DNA of 43,175 nt from the NCBI RefSeq assembly GCF_003458715.1, contig NZ_QRVI01000020.1, positions 1 through 43,175 on the forward strand, written 5' to 3'. How positions within the stretch are numbered: the first letter of the stretch is position 1; the number at the start of each line of letters is the position of its first letter. Of the stretch, positions 41,789 through 43,175 are shown in pieces. The position numbers and the translations under genes were made by a program. The DNA comes from Eubacterium sp. AF22-8LB (GTDB lineage Bacteria; Bacillota_I; Bacilli_A; Erysipelotrichales; Erysipelotrichaceae). The notes beneath the pieces are model-generated. The model saw only the letters and a list, made by a program, of their open reading frames with translations. It was not told where the DNA came from and ran no database searches.

Positions 41789-43096
41789 TTAATCTTTATT
41801 CACATGTGAGTTTGGCAATAATCGTAATCCTTTGGGAATCTTGTTTTTGATTTGTTTTCCATCACTCTTGCCAAAGCCAAACGGATGTCCCTCATAACAA
41901 ACAGCTACATAACCTTTTTCACATTCCTTTTGAAGAACTTCACCATGCATGAAACAATCCATTTCATCCAATGTAACATTTACTTTTCTTTTATAGTCAA
42001 AATCCGCAACCATATAGAACGAATGACTCGGTTCAAAACGATTTTTAACCACATCTCCCAAATATACGCCTTGACGCAAAACCTTTACCTTTTTAAAATC
42101 CACAAAAGGCACATCCATACCATAGACACGCTCTTTATCAATGTAATAATAAGCTGGCAATGAATTTAATTGTTCATTTAAAAACTTTTCGGCTACCTTA
42201 TCCAATTTTTTTTGCTTTAGTACTGGAAGTTTTCCAATGGATCCATCTTTCTTTTGCAACTTCGCAATAAAATGTCCTTCTCCTCCATCCATTGGAAAGA
42301 TACGACGGACATTTAAACCCTTAAAACCTTTTCTTCCCCAGCTCACATTTGGATCTAACAACTCCATATCTGCATGCTTTTCTAAAAAGGCTAAAACAAC
42401 ATCTTCATCTTCCTCTAAAGCATAGGTACAAGTTGAATACACAATAGTTCCACCCGGTTTCAACATGGAATAGGCATACTCTAATATTTCTTTTTGTCTA
42501 GAAGCACAAAGCTCGATGTTTTCGATACTCCAATTATTGAGAGCAATATCATGTTTCTTGATCATACCCTCACCGCTGCAAGGTGCATCCACTAAAATCT
42601 TATCAAAGCAGTTATTAAATATTTTCGCAAGCTTATCCACACTTGTATTGGTAACTGCCATATTTTTTACACCCATACGCTCCATATTCGATAATAAAAT
42701 CTGAGCTCTTTTCGCATCAATTTCATTAGATACTAAAAAACCCTTCTTTAAATGCGAGGCGATTTGCGTACTCTTACCTCCTGGTGCAGCACATAAATCT
42801 AATACATAATCATTCTCTTGCACATCCAAGATTTCTACAGCACTCGAAGCACTTGGCTCTTGTAAATAGAAACAGCCACAAATATGCATTGGATGATTTC
42901 CCAAGGGCTTATCCACATAGTAGCTTTCCTTACAAAATTTACTTGGATAATCTAAATAATCAAATTCAGTTAATTTTGCTTTTTTTAAATTTACACGCAT
43001 ACCACGATATAAAGGCTTGGATAACGAATCGATATACGCATCATATTCCTCATTCAATAATTCCTTCATTCGTGAAAAATACATTTCTTGACTCAT
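41789..43096 (-). CDS. rsmF: 16S rRNA m5C methyltransferase, RsmF/RsmB (NOL1/NOP2/Sun) family
   Basis: 435 residues. SAM-dependent cytosine-5 methylation of 16S rRNA. Motif I LDLCAAPGGKSTQIA near residue 97, motif IV VDAPCSGEGM and the catalytic STC in YSTCTYALEEDEDVV. N-terminal RNA-recognition domain and a PUA-like C-terminus, which fits RsmF better than RsmB. Two close ATGs (43096, 43084) share a poor site; the ATG at 43096 overlaps the preceding stop as ATGA. Confidence 0.9.
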   Translation of the reverse strand: MSQEMYFSRMKELLNEEYDAYIDSLSKPLYRGMRVNLKKAKLTEFDYLDYPSKFCKESYYVDKPLGNHPMHICGCFYLQEPSASSAVEILDVQENDYVLDLCAAPGGKSTQIASHLKKGFLVSNEIDAKRAQILLSNMERMGVKNMAVTNTSVDKLAKIFNNCFDKILVDAPCSGEGMIKKHDIALNNWSIENIELCASRQKEILEYAYSMLKPGGTIVYSTCTYALEEDEDVVLAFLEKHADMELLDPNVSWGRKGFKGLNVRRIFPMDGGEGHFIAKLQKKDGSIGKLPVLKQKKLDKVAEKFLNEQLNSLPAYYYIDKERVYGMDVPFVDFKKVKVLRQGVYLGDVVKNRFEPSHSFYMVADFDYKRKVNVTLDEMDCFMHGEVLQKECEKGYVAVCYEGHPFGFGKSDGKQIKNKIPKGLRLLPNSHVNKD

Positions 43097-43175
43097 ACAC
43101 CCTGGTATATTGTAAATGACCCATCTAACCGGTCATCTACAATATACTTCTCCTTTCTTTCAACCTTTAATAACC
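43093..43175 (-). CDS. C-terminal end of an unidentified protein (rest beyond window)
   Basis: Open frame entering from the right edge and ending at TGA (43093-43095), in ATGA overlap with rsmF. The visible end is 26 residues, finishing KYIVDDRLDGSFTIYQGV. Too short to identify. The stop/start coupling with rsmF supports a real upstream gene of the same operon. The DNA of this tail contains a 17-bp inverted repeat (43105-43147). Confidence 0.6.
   Translation of the reverse strand, partial: LLKVERKEKYIVDDRLDGSFTIYQGV
43105..43147. repeat. Long inverted repeat inside the tail of the gene upstream of rsmF
   Basis: 17-bp arms GTATATTGTAAATGACC (43105-43121) and GGTCATCTACAATATAC (43131-43147) around 9 bp, with a single mismatch that still allows a G-U pair in the minus-strand RNA. 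It ends 8 bp before the rsmF start codon. Confidence 0.7.

Noticed and set aside
42784..43119. 111-codon plus-strand frame
   Set aside because: Opposite to the conserved N-terminus of rsmF, with no ribosome-binding site and a composition typical of antisense frames.
43105..43147. Inverted repeat as a riboswitch or terminator in a non-coding leader of rsmF
   Set aside because: An open frame passes through it and ends in ATGA overlap with rsmF, so the region is more likely coding; kept only as a finding about symmetry.

Overview
The window looks like chromosomal DNA from a low-GC Firmicute. The AT-rich codon choice, strong AGGAGG ribosome-binding sites, sufCDSUB gene order, CIRCE elements, PrsA-like foldases and a Firmicutes-type (T7SSb-like) secretion locus fit the Erysipelotrichia (Solobacterium/Bulleidia-like). 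That placement is inference; there is no rRNA or other marker to confirm it. I saw no tRNA or rRNA gene, transposase, prophage gene or CRISPR array.

Left part (1-13580). A very large secreted surface protein (InlB-type B repeats, then 255-residue MBG/YDG-type repeats) runs off the left edge. Next is a housekeeping operon read leftwards: a small ORF, ABC1/UbiB kinase, lspA, rluD and dCMP deaminase. A PadR operon follows (flavodoxin-like protein, PadR, HAAS/DUF1700 membrane protein, small anchored protein), with a sigma-A promoter overlapped by a dyad. Then come a cytosolic leucine-rich-repeat protein, a cold-shock gene with a long leader, and an HD-domain hydrolase.

Middle (13577-22517). A leftward operon carries sufC-sufD-sufS-sufU-sufB for Fe-S cluster assembly, followed by 5-formyl-THF cyclo-ligase, an SGNH hydrolase and an unrecognised protein. 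Diverging from it are two PrsA-like foldase genes ending at a shared terminator.

The most interesting region is 22510-31760, a tightly coupled leftward run of ten genes that I read as a compact, divergent type VII (ESX/WXG100) secretion system. In order of transcription: an FHA protein; a membrane-anchored EssB/YukC-like protein whose cytosolic kinase domain keeps the catalytic motifs; an Ig-like-repeat protein without signal peptide; an EssC-like FHA-FtsK ATPase with only one intact ATPase module; a YukD/EsaB-like ubiquitin-fold protein; two WXG100-type proteins; a 57-residue helical protein; a Gly/Ala/Ser-rich possible substrate; and a DUF4176 protein. No EsaA/YueB or EssA is visible. The kinase plus two FHA domains suggest control by Thr phosphorylation.

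Right part (31861-43175). Two uncharacterised membrane proteins flank the T7SS promoter region. They are followed by cysE, a sirtuin, clpB under two CIRCE elements, an FSA/TalC-type aldolase diverging from a DeoR regulator across a 38-bp palindrome, nagA, a flavodiiron protein and rsmF, plus the tail of one more gene at the right edge. Several genes (31861, cysE, the DeoR gene, perhaps the small ORF at 8739) have a -10 box only 6-8 nt before the ATG and no ribosome-binding site, which suggests leaderless mRNAs.
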